Assembly (NCBI GenBank): GCA_016873155.1
Contig: VGXX01000009.1
Coordinates: 1-37,667 of the forward strand
DNA length: 37,667 bases
Source: Planctomycetota bacterium
Lineage (GTDB): Bacteria; Planctomycetota; Brocadiia; Brocadiales; Brocadiaceae
Direction of reading: 5' to 3'
The notes beneath the pieces were generated by a model. The model saw nothing but the letters and a program-made list of their open reading frames with translations. It was not told where the DNA came from and ran no database searches. The position numbers were made by a program, and so were the translations under genes. Shown piece after piece: positions 1-7,707 of the stretch. Each line of letters opens with the position of its first letter. The first letter of the stretch is position 1.

Positions 1-93
1 GTTGAGCGCATCTACCGGGGTATCAGCCAAATAAATGAAGAACCCGTTATTTTCAAATGGCGTTATAAAATGGATGAAATCGCAGCCACTTGA
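1..93 (+). CDS. 3' end of an unidentified protein gene (cut by window edge)
   Basis: Frame 1 is open from the first base to a TGA at 91-93, giving a 30-residue C-terminal tail that ends in DEIAAT. I do not recognise the family. The same frame continues after the stop with a protein-like stretch interrupted by a second TGA at 169-171 and closed by TAA at 250-252, so the true gene may once have been longer. Without the upstream sequence neither function nor integrity can be judged. Confidence 0.35.
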   Translation, partial: VERIYRGISQINEEPVIFKWRYKMDEIAAT

Positions 94-441
94 TTTATGC
101 CATGTTATTTACGGAACGTACTACTAGCGCAACATCCCCAATTAGGAGGACGCAAAGACGTCAGGCCTTGATTATTGAATATGCTTTACAATGCCAAAAC
201 GACAGAAGCTTCTTTGGAGTCACATTTGGAAAGTTTTTATCAATTAAAATAATTTACCACAACAAAATAATCACAGTATTTTGAATTCTTATAATGAACG
301 AAAAAAGAAAAGAGGTAAACAGAGAGGTGAACAAGGTAAAACCTTCATTTGTCAATTATCAGTATCCTTTTAATTTTCAAGCTTACATAGCCAGGAATTT
401 TTCGATTTCTTAAGAATAATTACTTTTATCACACGTCTTTA
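94..441. other. Gene-poor stretch, possible decayed coding remnant
   Basis: No intact gene is convincing here. Frame 1 downstream of the TGA at 91-93 reads like protein for about 50 codons but contains another TGA at 169-171 and ends at 250-252. The remaining part up to the mazF end is AT-rich and shows no clear hairpin, tRNA or promoter. Confidence 0.3.
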
Positions 442-784
442 TCATGATAGCAATGTACCAAGTTTCTGCAATACCTCCGACACTATTCGAGGTGGTAAGG
501 TACATATCCATTTTGCATCCCGAACACGCCAGTCTAAACTCTTAATCTGATCAGCCAAAATTACTCCGCTCACAGGCAAACCATCAGGCATGAGCACTTC
601 AAAAGGATAACCCTTGATTTGATTTGTAACAGGACACAAAATGGCAAGTTCAACCTTTTCATTTATATATCCCCGGTGAAAGCACCACCGCCGGGCGACT
701 CCCTGCCTGTTCATGACCTGATTGCAGATGCAAGGTAATCCACACGACATCGCCGCGTTGCGGGACGTATCCCTTCTTTACCAT
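442..784 (-). pseudogene. mazF: mazF/pemK-type toxin gene, frameshifted
   Basis: This is an endoribonuclease toxin of the MazF/PemK family, which in intact form cleaves mRNA and is neutralised by MazE. The ATG at 784-782 overlaps the mazE stop (ATGGTAA). The first frame gives a normal MazF start (VPQRGDVVWITL, then GHEQAGSRPAVVLSP) but hits TGA after about 42 codons. The remainder (NEKVELAILCPVTNQ, KGYPFEV, VSGVILADQIKSLDW) lies in the next frame and ends at 442. The two parts join exactly if one A is removed from the A-run on the minus strand at 664-662. Joined length is about 115 residues, normal for the family. Either the toxin is dead or this is a one-base sequencing error. The family call is secure; the inactivation depends on read quality. 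Confidence 0.88.
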
Positions 785-1020
785 ACTTCGCTTCCCATGG
801 CATGACTTGTATCAAATCCAGCATGTCGATTGTCTTTGGTGACTTGCGCAAGAAGTCGTCTGAGAGTCAACTTTGATTTAGGAGCGGCCTCTATCACAAG
901 TTTTCCATCTTCCAGCGACACTTCAACCGGTGAATCCTGTTCCAGCCCTGCTTCATTAGCGAACGATTTTGGAATGCGCAATGCAAGGCTATTTCCCCAT
1001 TTTTGTATACGAGTTTTCAC
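778..1020 (-). CDS. mazE: MazE-family antitoxin (AbrB/SpoVT fold)
   Basis: This 80-residue protein has the hallmark N-terminal swapped-hairpin DNA-binding domain: TRIQKWGNSLALRIPKSFA at about residues 3-21, followed by a PVEVSLEDGKLVIEA strand region. The C-terminal part (about 50-80) would wrap the toxin. MazE binds and inhibits MazF and represses its own operon. The ATG at 1020 is preceded by a strong Shine-Dalgarno sequence (AAGGAGG, 6 nt away). The stop codon overlaps the start of the frameshifted mazF gene, so the two are translationally coupled. The antitoxin frame itself is intact. Confidence 0.92.
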   Translation of the reverse strand: MKTRIQKWGNSLALRIPKSFANEAGLEQDSPVEVSLEDGKLVIEAAPKSKLTLRRLLAQVTKDNRHAGFDTSHAMGSEVW

Positions 1021-1037
1021 TAAATACCTCCTTATAA

Positions 1038-1078
1038 GTATCTACAAAGGAGATACATTGATTCTGGGTGTTTGTCAA
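1038..1078 (-). promoter_or_regulatory. mazEF promoter with overlapping palindromic operator
   Basis: On the minus strand, TTGACA (1078-1073) is followed after 17 nt by TATCTC (1055-1050), a good sigma70-like promoter 18 nt before the mazE Shine-Dalgarno region. An inverted repeat, GTATCT and AGATAC spaced by 7 nt (1038-1056), overlaps the -10 element. This is where an autoregulating MazE or MazEF complex would be expected to bind. The repeat and promoter are seen directly; the operator role is inferred. Confidence 0.6.
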
Positions 1079-1190
1079 GATTAATCAGCCCACCGCCGAG
1101 AACCGCGGTGCGTTCTTTGGTAACGAAGCCCGTATCGTGGGTCGGTGCTGGGTAACGTATGTGAGCCGACGTTATTAATAAACGAAACGG

Positions 1191-1838
1191 TTAGTTTAAA
1201 TACCTGACTTCCCTGCTGCCGCTCTCCCGAACGCCCTTGTGGATAATCAGTTTTTTCCCTTGTGATACTCCGGAATTATAGGCATCCTGACAGGTTTTGG
1301 AATACCTGGAAAAGGTTCGGGTACGCCTGGGATTTCTTTGGAGATAAAACTCCTTGAGCCGGGGGTCTCCCTTCCATACCAGTTTTTGTGACGCATTTTC
1401 CACCACCCTGCCTTCCAGTTTATGATAAAAACCTTCTAAGAGGCCGTATATAAAAGTCCTTCGATGCCTGTTCTCCTTGATTTTATTTTTCTCCTGGTAC
1501 TCTGTCCATAAGAGTTCCGGGACGTTTTGAAGATAATGATACACATATTCCGCCATCTCGACATTTTCCGGTGTCCCATAAATTTCCAAAACCCGGCCGC
1601 GCCGGTTTCTATGCTGGTCGTACCCGAACGTCCAGATGGCCTCTACGAAAAAATATTTGCAGAGTATCGCACTGATTATGGACTTCGTGGGGTCTCTCCG
1701 CCCTATTTCACCGATTTGCTTATGAATGTAGTTCCATTTCGCCTGAGTATCCAGGAGCGACAGGTTATGTCTTAATAACAACTCATGGGCCTTAGCCATG
1801 GCTGTCTGGGCCTCGTGTTCATTGGGGTTTTGGGCCAA
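1191..1838 (-). CDS. DUF2786 domain protein, probably the C-terminal part of an interrupted SprT-DUF2786 gene
   Basis: The sequence NEHEAQTAMAKAHELLLRHN matches the DUF2786 core, whose function is unknown. The usual first helix of that domain (ILDKVYKLLALA) is encoded upstream of the only conventional start codon, the TTG at 1838. The reading frame is open back to the TAG at 1883-1881, which is the stop of the SprT-like gene in the same frame. There is no ATG, GTG or TTG between that stop and the domain start. The C-terminal part (about residues 120-215) is very basic. The simplest reading is a former single protein of about 360 residues with a metallopeptidase and a DUF2786 domain, split by an amber codon. 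Translation from TTG would give a domain lacking its first helix. Confidence 0.72.
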   Translation of the reverse strand: MAQNPNEHEAQTAMAKAHELLLRHNLSLLDTQAKWNYIHKQIGEIGRRDPTKSIISAILCKYFFVEAIWTFGYDQHRNRRGRVLEIYGTPENVEMAEYVYHYLQNVPELLWTEYQEKNKIKENRHRRTFIYGLLEGFYHKLEGRVVENASQKLVWKGDPRLKEFYLQRNPRRTRTFSRYSKTCQDAYNSGVSQGKKLIIHKGVRESGSREVRYLN

Positions 1839-1880
1839 TGCCAGCAGCTTGTAAACCTTATCCAGTATCTGGTGGTTTTC

Positions 1881-2273
1881 CTAACTCACGGTGAATCTGT
1901 TTTTGCGCTTTTCCATCCAGATTTGGATGTCACCCGTAGCCGTTGGATCAATTCCCTTTTCCTGGCAAACTCTCTTGAATGCCTCTCCGTGGGGAAGTTC
2001 TTCGCAGATTCCTAAAACTTCCTCCACGTACTGGTGCGCCATTTCATGGCAAAGGACTTCCTGTACGTATTCCCAGGCATACGTCTTGATCAGATGAATG
2101 CTGATGGAGAGACGCCGGTGACAACCGCCTTTCCACTTGCCCAATGCTGTTCCTGAATACGATAGTTCATAGTTTGGGGGGCGCATAGAGTCTTTAAAGT
2201 AATGGAAATTTGCCGTTTTCCAGTCTTCATTCAATTGCCTGATCCACGCGGTTTTTAGCTTGTCGTTTATCAT
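1881..2273 (-). CDS. SprT-like zinc metallopeptidase domain protein
   Basis: This 130-residue protein has the SprT/Spartan-type zinc site: HEMAH at residues 76-80 and a third ligand in PHGEAF (His95). The segment LSISIHLI before it matches the strand that precedes the HExxH helix in SprT domains. Eukaryotic members cut DNA-protein crosslinks; bacterial short forms are mostly uncharacterised. The classical SprT C-terminal zinc ribbon is absent. The frame ends in TAG at 1883-1881 and continues in the same frame into a DUF2786 domain, so this may be the N-terminal half of a split protein. The ATG at 2273 is the only good start; there is no strong Shine-Dalgarno sequence. Confidence 0.82.
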   Translation of the reverse strand: MINDKLKTAWIRQLNEDWKTANFHYFKDSMRPPNYELSYSGTALGKWKGGCHRRLSISIHLIKTYAWEYVQEVLCHEMAHQYVEEVLGICEELPHGEAFKRVCQEKGIDPTATGDIQIWMEKRKNRFTVS

Positions 2274-2475
2274 ACAATGAGATTATCCCTATTATGGTTT
2301 ACATTTCAATGGAAATATGGGAAGTGTTCTCCCTTTCACGGGCGATTTCCTTCGAAAGCCGTGGCGCATTCCCAAGCCTTTCGTCAAGTCCTACTGACAA
2401 GATCGAGAGATCGATGGGGGGAGAAGGGGACAGGTGCTTGATATTATAGCAACATGGTGGATTTGCTTACGCTTA

Positions 2476-2506
2476 ATCGTTCGACTGAGTGCTCACGACG
2501 AAGTCC
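2476..2506 (-). repeat. Dispersed repeat, copy A
   Basis: The minus strand here reads GACTTCGTCGTGAGCACTCA followed by GTCGAACGATT. The plus strand at 22329-22357 carries the same sequence except that two bases (GC) are absent. The copies lie 20 kb apart, both in non-coding DNA near gene ends, so a genome-wide short interspersed repeat is likely. Confidence 0.55.
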
Positions 2507-2542
2507 ACCCTACAAAACTGTAATTATGAAAAATTAAATATT

Positions 2543-5407
2543 TTACCACCTCAGCGGTAACTGCCAGGCTTCCTTGAGGTCGTAAATATTCTCGTTGATA
2601 ACGGGTTTTTTGTTTAGACCGTTGATTTTGAGTATCGGTTCCGATGTGACTTTTCCCAATAGTCCCCATGGGATGTCTTTTACTAATGTCTCAAATTGCT
2701 TCTGGTGCTCAGGCCGCACCTCAATGATAAAACGGCTGTTTGATTCAGAAAAGAGAAGGGTGCCGTTTCTGTGAATTTGCCCTTCTGTAACCACCGCAGA
2801 AAGGTTAAGTGTCATACCGTATCCACCGGCAAAGGCCATTTCTGCTGCGGCGACGGCAAGACCTCCTTCTGAGCAATCGTGGCAAGACCTGATGATTCTC
2901 TGTCTTGTTGCCTGAGAAATCGTATTCATGATCTTTTTTCCTAAGACGGCATCTACCTTTGGGACGTTATTTCCCTTGTATCCGTGGAAATGATAGTAAT
3001 GTGAACCACCCAATTCCGGACGGGTGAGTCCAACGAAATATACCAGATTGCCGGGCTCTTTGATATCCATTGATACGGCATTCCGTATGTCTTCCATGAT
3101 CGCAACTGTTGAAATAAGTAAGGTTGGGGGTATTACAATTGTTTCTTTATCAGTGACGAATTCATTGTTCAGGCTGTCTTTCCCGGAGATAAAGGGAGTT
3201 CCATAAGCTACGGCTATATCGTAACAGGCCTGTGCCGACCTTACAAGACTGCCCAGACGATCGGGTTTGTTGGTGTTGCCCCAACAAAAGTTGTCTAAGA
3301 GCGCCACCTGTTCTAAACTTCCGCCAACGGCTATGATTTGACGTAGCGCCTCGTCAATGGCTGATGCTGCCATGTGGTAGGGGTCTATGTCACCATATCG
3401 TGGGTTCATGCCATTTGATACAATAATACCCTTCTTAGATCCCAGTACCGGCGTAACAATGCAGGCATCGCCTGGCCCATCATTGTGGATACCCTGGAGG
3501 GGTTTTAAGACGCTTCCGCCCTGTACTTCGTGGTCATACTGGCGTATAACCCATTCTTTGCTGCAAACATTCCAGGCGGAAAGTATCTTTTTTAAGTCTG
3601 CTCCATAATCTTCTTTTTCTGATAAATTTGGTTCTTCTAAGGTGGGTTTGTGCCACGAGGCTTTCCGTTCCAGTCTGGGAATGCCGTCGTGTAGAAAGTC
3701 CATATCCATTTCGCCAACGATCTGGGAATTGTACGACAAACGCAATATTTTGTCGTTTGTGAATCTTCCAATGACCGTGGCTTCCACATTTTCCGCTTTA
3801 AACAGATGAAGGATATCGTGTTCTTTTTCAGGTGGAACAGCGATTACCATGCGTTCTTGTGCCTCTGAAATCCAGATTTCAGTGTAGGAAAGTCCTTCGT
3901 ATTTAAGGGGCACCTTTTCTAAATTTACCAGAGCGCCGAGGTCTCGACCCATTTCTCCTATGGCAGATGAAAGACCACCAGCGCCGCAATCCGTAATACA
4001 ATTGTACAGCCCTTTGTCGCGTGCCTGTAAAAGGGTATCCAGCAATGCTTTTTCTGTTATGGCATTACCTATTTGTACAGCGCCTCCGGATATCTGTTCG
4101 GATTGTTCATGTAATTCTGCCGAGGAGAAGGTGGCTCCATGAATACCATCACGGCCGGTTCTGCCGCCAACAACGACAATGAGGTCGTTAGGATGGGGTG
4201 TTTTTTGACATTTATCTTTTGGTATAATGCCCACAGTTCCGCAAAAGACGATGGGATTACCGATGTACCGCTCGTCAAAAAAGATAGCGCCGTTTGCAGT
4301 GGGGATGCCCATACGGTTGCCATAATCCCGTACTCCTGCCACAACGCCCTTAAAAATTCTCTTTGGATGCAACACACCTTTAGGAATTTTGTCTTGAGGG
4401 GTGTCTGGCAGCCCAAAACAGAAAACATCTGTATTAAGGATGGGTTTTCCGCCTAATCCTGTACCCATAACATCCCTGATTACGCCGCCAATACCGGTAT
4501 TTGCGCCACCATAAGGTTCGATAGCAGACGGATGGTTGTGGGTTTCTACCTTAAAGCAAATGTTATTCTGGCTGTCGAAATTTATGATACCGGCGTTATC
4601 CTTAAACACAGAGACGCACCATGTCTTGTCGAGTTCACTGGTTGCCTTCATAATGGTGCTTTTTAATAGGTTATCAATTTTAGTTCCATTGAAATCAATA
4701 ATGCCTTTGAATGTTTTATGAACACAGTGTTCTGACCATGTCTGTGCAATGGTTTCAATCTCGACGTCGGTCGGTTCTCGTTTGATGGACTGATAATATT
4801 TTTGAATTGACTGCATCTCTTGTAAATTGAGGGAAAGCTGGCCACTCGTACTTATTTCTTCTAATCGTTTGTTGTCGGCATTTAATAACGGGATGGTCTT
4901 CTTTTTGAAGGAATAGCCGATATTGCCATGATCGTAATTGGGTGTTTCCGGATAGATGAAAATATCTTCTATCTTTGTGTTTGCAAGTAACCTGGTTGCT
5001 ATGATGCGAATTGTTTCAGGAGAGATATCTCCGTTGATGAGATACTTTTGGGCAGTTTTAACGCCTTCTATGTTTATTCCTATATCGCTGAGCGCCTTTG
5101 AAACGGATTGCTCAATAGGGTCCATGACGCCGGGTTTGCGGCTGATTTCAACGATATGATGTCTGAAGTCCGAAGTCCGAAGCCCGGAATCAGAAATTAG
5201 ATAATCTTGGGTAATCGTATCTACTAAAAGCTTTTGGGCAATAGTATCCAGATCGTTTTTGGTTACATTTCCGAAAATGATGTAAGCCTGGCGAACCCTG
5301 ATGTCGGATACTCCAGGGAAACCAAATGTTTCGATTTCTGATCGTAGGTTATTTCCTAAAGGATCAGGGAATTCATTTTTAAAAAACACCTCGATGCGTG
5401 AGTACAT
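2543..5407 (-). CDS. purL: Phosphoribosylformylglycinamidine synthase, synthetase subunit with N-terminal PurS-like domains
   Basis: The enzyme makes FGAM from FGAR, ATP and glutamine-derived ammonia in purine synthesis. The PurL core begins at about residue 190 with TDVEIETIAQTWSEHC (active-site His), then ETHNHPSAIEPYGGANTGIG near residue 290, DCGAGGLSS near 470, and a second ATP-grasp-like half with GGSVLKPLQG and DCSEGGLAVAAAEMA. The first 160 residues contain two PurS-like modules (about 1-72 and 83-155). The 954-residue length lies between small PurL (about 740) and the large fused enzyme (about 1290). No C-terminal glutaminase is present, so a separate PurQ is needed but a separate PurS probably is not. 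The gene starts 7 nt after tyrA and is likely co-transcribed with it. Confidence 0.95.
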   Translation of the reverse strand: MYSRIEVFFKNEFPDPLGNNLRSEIETFGFPGVSDIRVRQAYIIFGNVTKNDLDTIAQKLLVDTITQDYLISDSGLRTSDFRHHIVEISRKPGVMDPIEQSVSKALSDIGINIEGVKTAQKYLINGDISPETIRIIATRLLANTKIEDIFIYPETPNYDHGNIGYSFKKKTIPLLNADNKRLEEISTSGQLSLNLQEMQSIQKYYQSIKREPTDVEIETIAQTWSEHCVHKTFKGIIDFNGTKIDNLLKSTIMKATSELDKTWCVSVFKDNAGIINFDSQNNICFKVETHNHPSAIEPYGGANTGIGGVIRDVMGTGLGGKPILNTDVFCFGLPDTPQDKIPKGVLHPKRIFKGVVAGVRDYGNRMGIPTANGAIFFDERYIGNPIVFCGTVGIIPKDKCQKTPHPNDLIVVVGGRTGRDGIHGATFSSAELHEQSEQISGGAVQIGNAITEKALLDTLLQARDKGLYNCITDCGAGGLSSAIGEMGRDLGALVNLEKVPLKYEGLSYTEIWISEAQERMVIAVPPEKEHDILHLFKAENVEATVIGRFTNDKILRLSYNSQIVGEMDMDFLHDGIPRLERKASWHKPTLEEPNLSEKEDYGADLKKILSAWNVCSKEWVIRQYDHEVQGGSVLKPLQGIHNDGPGDACIVTPVLGSKKGIIVSNGMNPRYGDIDPYHMAASAIDEALRQIIAVGGSLEQVALLDNFCWGNTNKPDRLGSLVRSAQACYDIAVAYGTPFISGKDSLNNEFVTDKETIVIPPTLLISTVAIMEDIRNAVSMDIKEPGNLVYFVGLTRPELGGSHYYHFHGYKGNNVPKVDAVLGKKIMNTISQATRQRIIRSCHDCSEGGLAVAAAEMAFAGGYGMTLNLSAVVTEGQIHRNGTLLFSESNSRFIIEVRPEHQKQFETLVKDIPWGLLGKVTSEPILKINGLNKKPVINENIYDLKEAWQLPLRW

Positions 5408-5414
5408 TTATAAA

Positions 5415-6272
5415 TTATTTGTTTGTTGAATTGTTGTGAAATACGCTGTCACGCGACAACTTTGCATTTTTTAACCGATCGAGTATCTTGGCGTCATTTT
5501 TGTTTAAGAGATCGTTTCTAAATCCGTCAAGTTCCGCAATAAATCGGCCTATTGATTTTATTACATTTTCACGGTTTTGACAAAAAATGTCTACCCATAA
5601 CTCAGGGTCGCCCGATGCGACTCTTGTGGTGTCTCTTAGTCCACTAGCGCCGCAGACGAGGTATTCTTCCTTGATTGCATTTATCAGGCCTGATGCGAGC
5701 AGGTGAGGAAGATGACTCACAAATGCCAGTATTTCATCGTGTTGTTCAGGTGTTAAAAATTTTATTTTAGCGCCCAGGAGTTGCCACAAATGAGATATTG
5801 TTTCCACCTCATTTGTATGATTGCCTATGGGTGTTATGATACATGTGCAGCCTTCAAAAAGGTCAGGTGAAGCAAACTCAACACCTCTTTGCTCTGAACC
5901 TGCTATCGGGTGTGCCCCGACAAAGGTAATGTCTTTTCTTATATTATGGGAAATTTGCTCAACAATATATTTTTTTGTGCTGCCTACATCAGTGAGAATA
6001 GCATTCCTTTTCATGAGGGGAATAATTTTTTTTGCAGTGTCAATAATTTTATTCACTGACGTGGCGAGGATTACGATATCGGCATCTTTAACGGCTTCAT
6101 CGATATTTAAGATGCCGATGTCGATAGCATGCATTTTAGTGGCTTTTTCTAACGATGCAATCCTATGGCCAACACCGATGATGGTTTTTGCCAAATTTCT
6201 CTTTTTCAATCCCAGGCCAATAGAGCCGCCAATGAGTCCCGGTCCAATTATACAGACAGTTCCGAATTGCAT
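5415..6272 (-). CDS. tyrA: Prephenate dehydrogenase
   Basis: This 285-residue protein converts prephenate to 4-hydroxyphenylpyruvate in tyrosine synthesis. The NAD(P)-binding Rossmann motif GPGLIGGS is at residues 10-17, and the substrate/catalytic motif GAHPIAGSEQRG begins at 119 with His121. A conserved LPHLLASGL helix and GLRDTTRVASGDPELW follow in the C-terminal helical domain. There is no chorismate mutase or ACT domain, so it is the short monofunctional form and arogenate use cannot be excluded. It is the first gene of a two-gene unit with purL, only 7 nt apart, and has its own promoter at 6318-6346. Confidence 0.93.
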   Translation of the reverse strand: MQFGTVCIIGPGLIGGSIGLGLKKRNLAKTIIGVGHRIASLEKATKMHAIDIGILNIDEAVKDADIVILATSVNKIIDTAKKIIPLMKRNAILTDVGSTKKYIVEQISHNIRKDITFVGAHPIAGSEQRGVEFASPDLFEGCTCIITPIGNHTNEVETISHLWQLLGAKIKFLTPEQHDEILAFVSHLPHLLASGLINAIKEEYLVCGASGLRDTTRVASGDPELWVDIFCQNRENVIKSIGRFIAELDGFRNDLLNKNDAKILDRLKNAKLSRDSVFHNNSTNK

Positions 6273-6317
6273 TTAAACAGTATGATTAATATAAAATTTT
6301 TATGTAAAGAAAATCAA

Positions 6318-6346
6318 ATGTTACATATCTGGCTTCTTTTTGTCAA
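6318..6346 (-). promoter_or_regulatory. Candidate promoter of tyrA-purL
   Basis: On the minus strand, TTGACA (6346-6341) is separated by exactly 17 nt from TAACAT (6323-6318), about 46 nt before the tyrA ATG. It lies in the divergent intergenic region shared with accA. The match to a vegetative promoter is good; transcription is inferred. Confidence 0.55.
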
Positions 6347-6520
6347 TGGTTTTAAGCCATTTAAAGTAACAATTTTAAATGATACACTTTTATATAGTAG
6401 GTATCGTGGATTGTAATTTACTTGCAATAAATTGAAAAATAATTAGAATTTCGGAATCTATTATTAAGTGTTTTTGGGAATATAGTTCAAAATAGGTTTT
6501 TATTTTAAGTAAATTAGGAG

Positions 6521-7489
6521 ATGTCTTTGTCAGAAAAAACGGTAACAGAATTAGAAAATTCTATCTTGGAAATCGAGCATCGTATAGAGGATTTGGAAAA
6601 GGCCTCCGTAAAAGATAGCCTTGATAGAAGCGCGGAAATAAAATATCTGAAGGAGAAACAAGAGAGGCTTCAAATGAGGCTGTGCTCGAAATTAACCCCG
6701 TACGATATCGTTAAGATAGCGCGTCATCCATTGCGTCCGCTTACGGCAGATTATGTGAACATGACGATTGATGATTTTGTTGAACTTCATGGAGATAAGC
6801 GTTTTGGGGATGATAAGGCAATTATCTGTGGATTGGGAAGAATAGGGCAGGAAAGGCTTTTGATCGTTGGACAACAAAAGGGCAAAAGCACTAAGGAACG
6901 TATTGCTTGTAATTTTGGAATGCCTAATCCCGAAGGCTACAGAAAGGCGTTACAGAAAATGAAACTTGCGGAAAAGTTCCATCTGCCGATAGTTACTTTA
7001 ATAGACACGCCCGGAGCTAATCCTGATATTGGCGCTGAGGAAAGAGGGCAGGCGCATGCAATAGCAGAGAATATTTACGAAATGTGCCGGTTGAAAACCC
7101 CGATCATAAACATTGTTATAGGGGAAGGCGGTAGTGGTGGTGCGTTAGGTATTGGCATTGGTGATAAATTTGCAATTTTGGAGTATGCGTATTATTCGGT
7201 AATTTCACCCGAAGGTTGTGCAGCAATATTGTGGAAAAACAGTGAAAATGCGCCAGAGGCATCAGTATCTTTGCAACTCACAGCAAAGGACTTGTTAAAG
7301 TTTGGCGTGGTAGACGAAGTTATCCCAGAACCCCTTGGGGCGGCACATAAATCTCCTAAAGCGATGGCTAATACTCTTAAATCATATATTCTTAATTATT
7401 TAGAAGAAATCAAAAGCACTCCAATTGATAAACTCTTAGAGAATAGGTATAATAAATACAGAAATATAGGAAAATATTTCGAAGGGTAG
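6521..7489 (+). CDS. accA: Acetyl-CoA carboxylase carboxyltransferase subunit alpha
   Basis: AccA with AccD transfers the carboxyl group from biotin to acetyl-CoA to give malonyl-CoA for fatty acid synthesis. The N-terminal 55 residues are a typical charged helical region; the crotonase-fold carboxyltransferase domain follows, with RPLTADYVNMTIDDFVELHG, IDTPGANPDIGAEERGQ (about 161-177) and GEGGSGGALG (201-210), then SPEGCAAILWK. The 322-residue length is normal. The start needs care: AGGAG directly abuts the ATG at 6521, with no spacer, whereas a TTG at 6527 lies 6 nt behind it and would remove two residues. It is monocistronic by position, with a possible terminator at 7547-7583. Confidence 0.96.
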   Translation: MSLSEKTVTELENSILEIEHRIEDLEKASVKDSLDRSAEIKYLKEKQERLQMRLCSKLTPYDIVKIARHPLRPLTADYVNMTIDDFVELHGDKRFGDDKAIICGLGRIGQERLLIVGQQKGKSTKERIACNFGMPNPEGYRKALQKMKLAEKFHLPIVTLIDTPGANPDIGAEERGQAHAIAENIYEMCRLKTPIINIVIGEGGSGGALGIGIGDKFAILEYAYYSVISPEGCAAILWKNSENAPEASVSLQLTAKDLLKFGVVDEVIPEPLGAAHKSPKAMANTLKSYILNYLEEIKSTPIDKLLENRYNKYRNIGKYFEG

Positions 7490-7546
7490 AAATTAGTTAA
7501 GTGTTATAATGCAACTGCATTAGAGATGTTTTAAATAGTGGTGATG

Positions 7547-7583
7547 AAAAAGGTGATTTTTGTACTTGCATTTACCTTTTTTT
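7547..7583 (+). terminator. Possible accA terminator
   Basis: AAAAAGGT (7547-7554) pairs with ACCTTTTT (7574-7581), leaving a 19-nt loop and running into a T-tract. The loop is longer than ideal, so this is only a moderate candidate. It sits between accA and the rRNA promoter. Confidence 0.4.
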
Positions 7584-7635
7584 GAAAGTATAATTTTTCT
7601 TGTTGTTGGGAAATTGAAAAAAGTTATTTTTCTTA

Positions 7636-7663
7636 TTGACTTTTTGAAAATTTTGTATACAAT
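7636..7663 (+). promoter_or_regulatory. rRNA operon promoter
   Basis: TTGACT (7636-7641) and TACAAT (7658-7663) are 16 nt apart, with a TG-like extension (TGTATACAAT) and an A/T-rich upstream block at about 7610-7635 that could act as an UP element. The position about 135 nt before 16S and just ahead of a boxA sequence fits a ribosomal promoter. The rest of 7490-7799 holds the accA terminator candidate and the rRNA leader. Confidence 0.75.
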
Positions 7664-7692
7664 AACGAACTCTGCTGTTTGAGGTAGAGAAT

Positions 7693-7705
7693 TGCTCTTT
7701 AAAAA
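7693..7705 (+). promoter_or_regulatory. boxA antitermination site in rRNA leader
   Basis: TGCTCTTTAAAAA closely matches the boxA consensus TGCTCTTTAACA bound by NusB-S10 in rRNA leaders. Two perfect small hairpins follow: AAAGCTGA/TCAGCTTT with an AATG loop (7732-7751) and GCTAGG/CCTAGC just before 16S (7774-7790). Confidence 0.7.
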
Positions 7706-7707
7706 TT

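Noticed and set aside
90-284. 64-codon frame from a TTG
   Set aside because: It lacks a ribosome-binding site and family resemblance; another frame in the same stretch reads more like protein.
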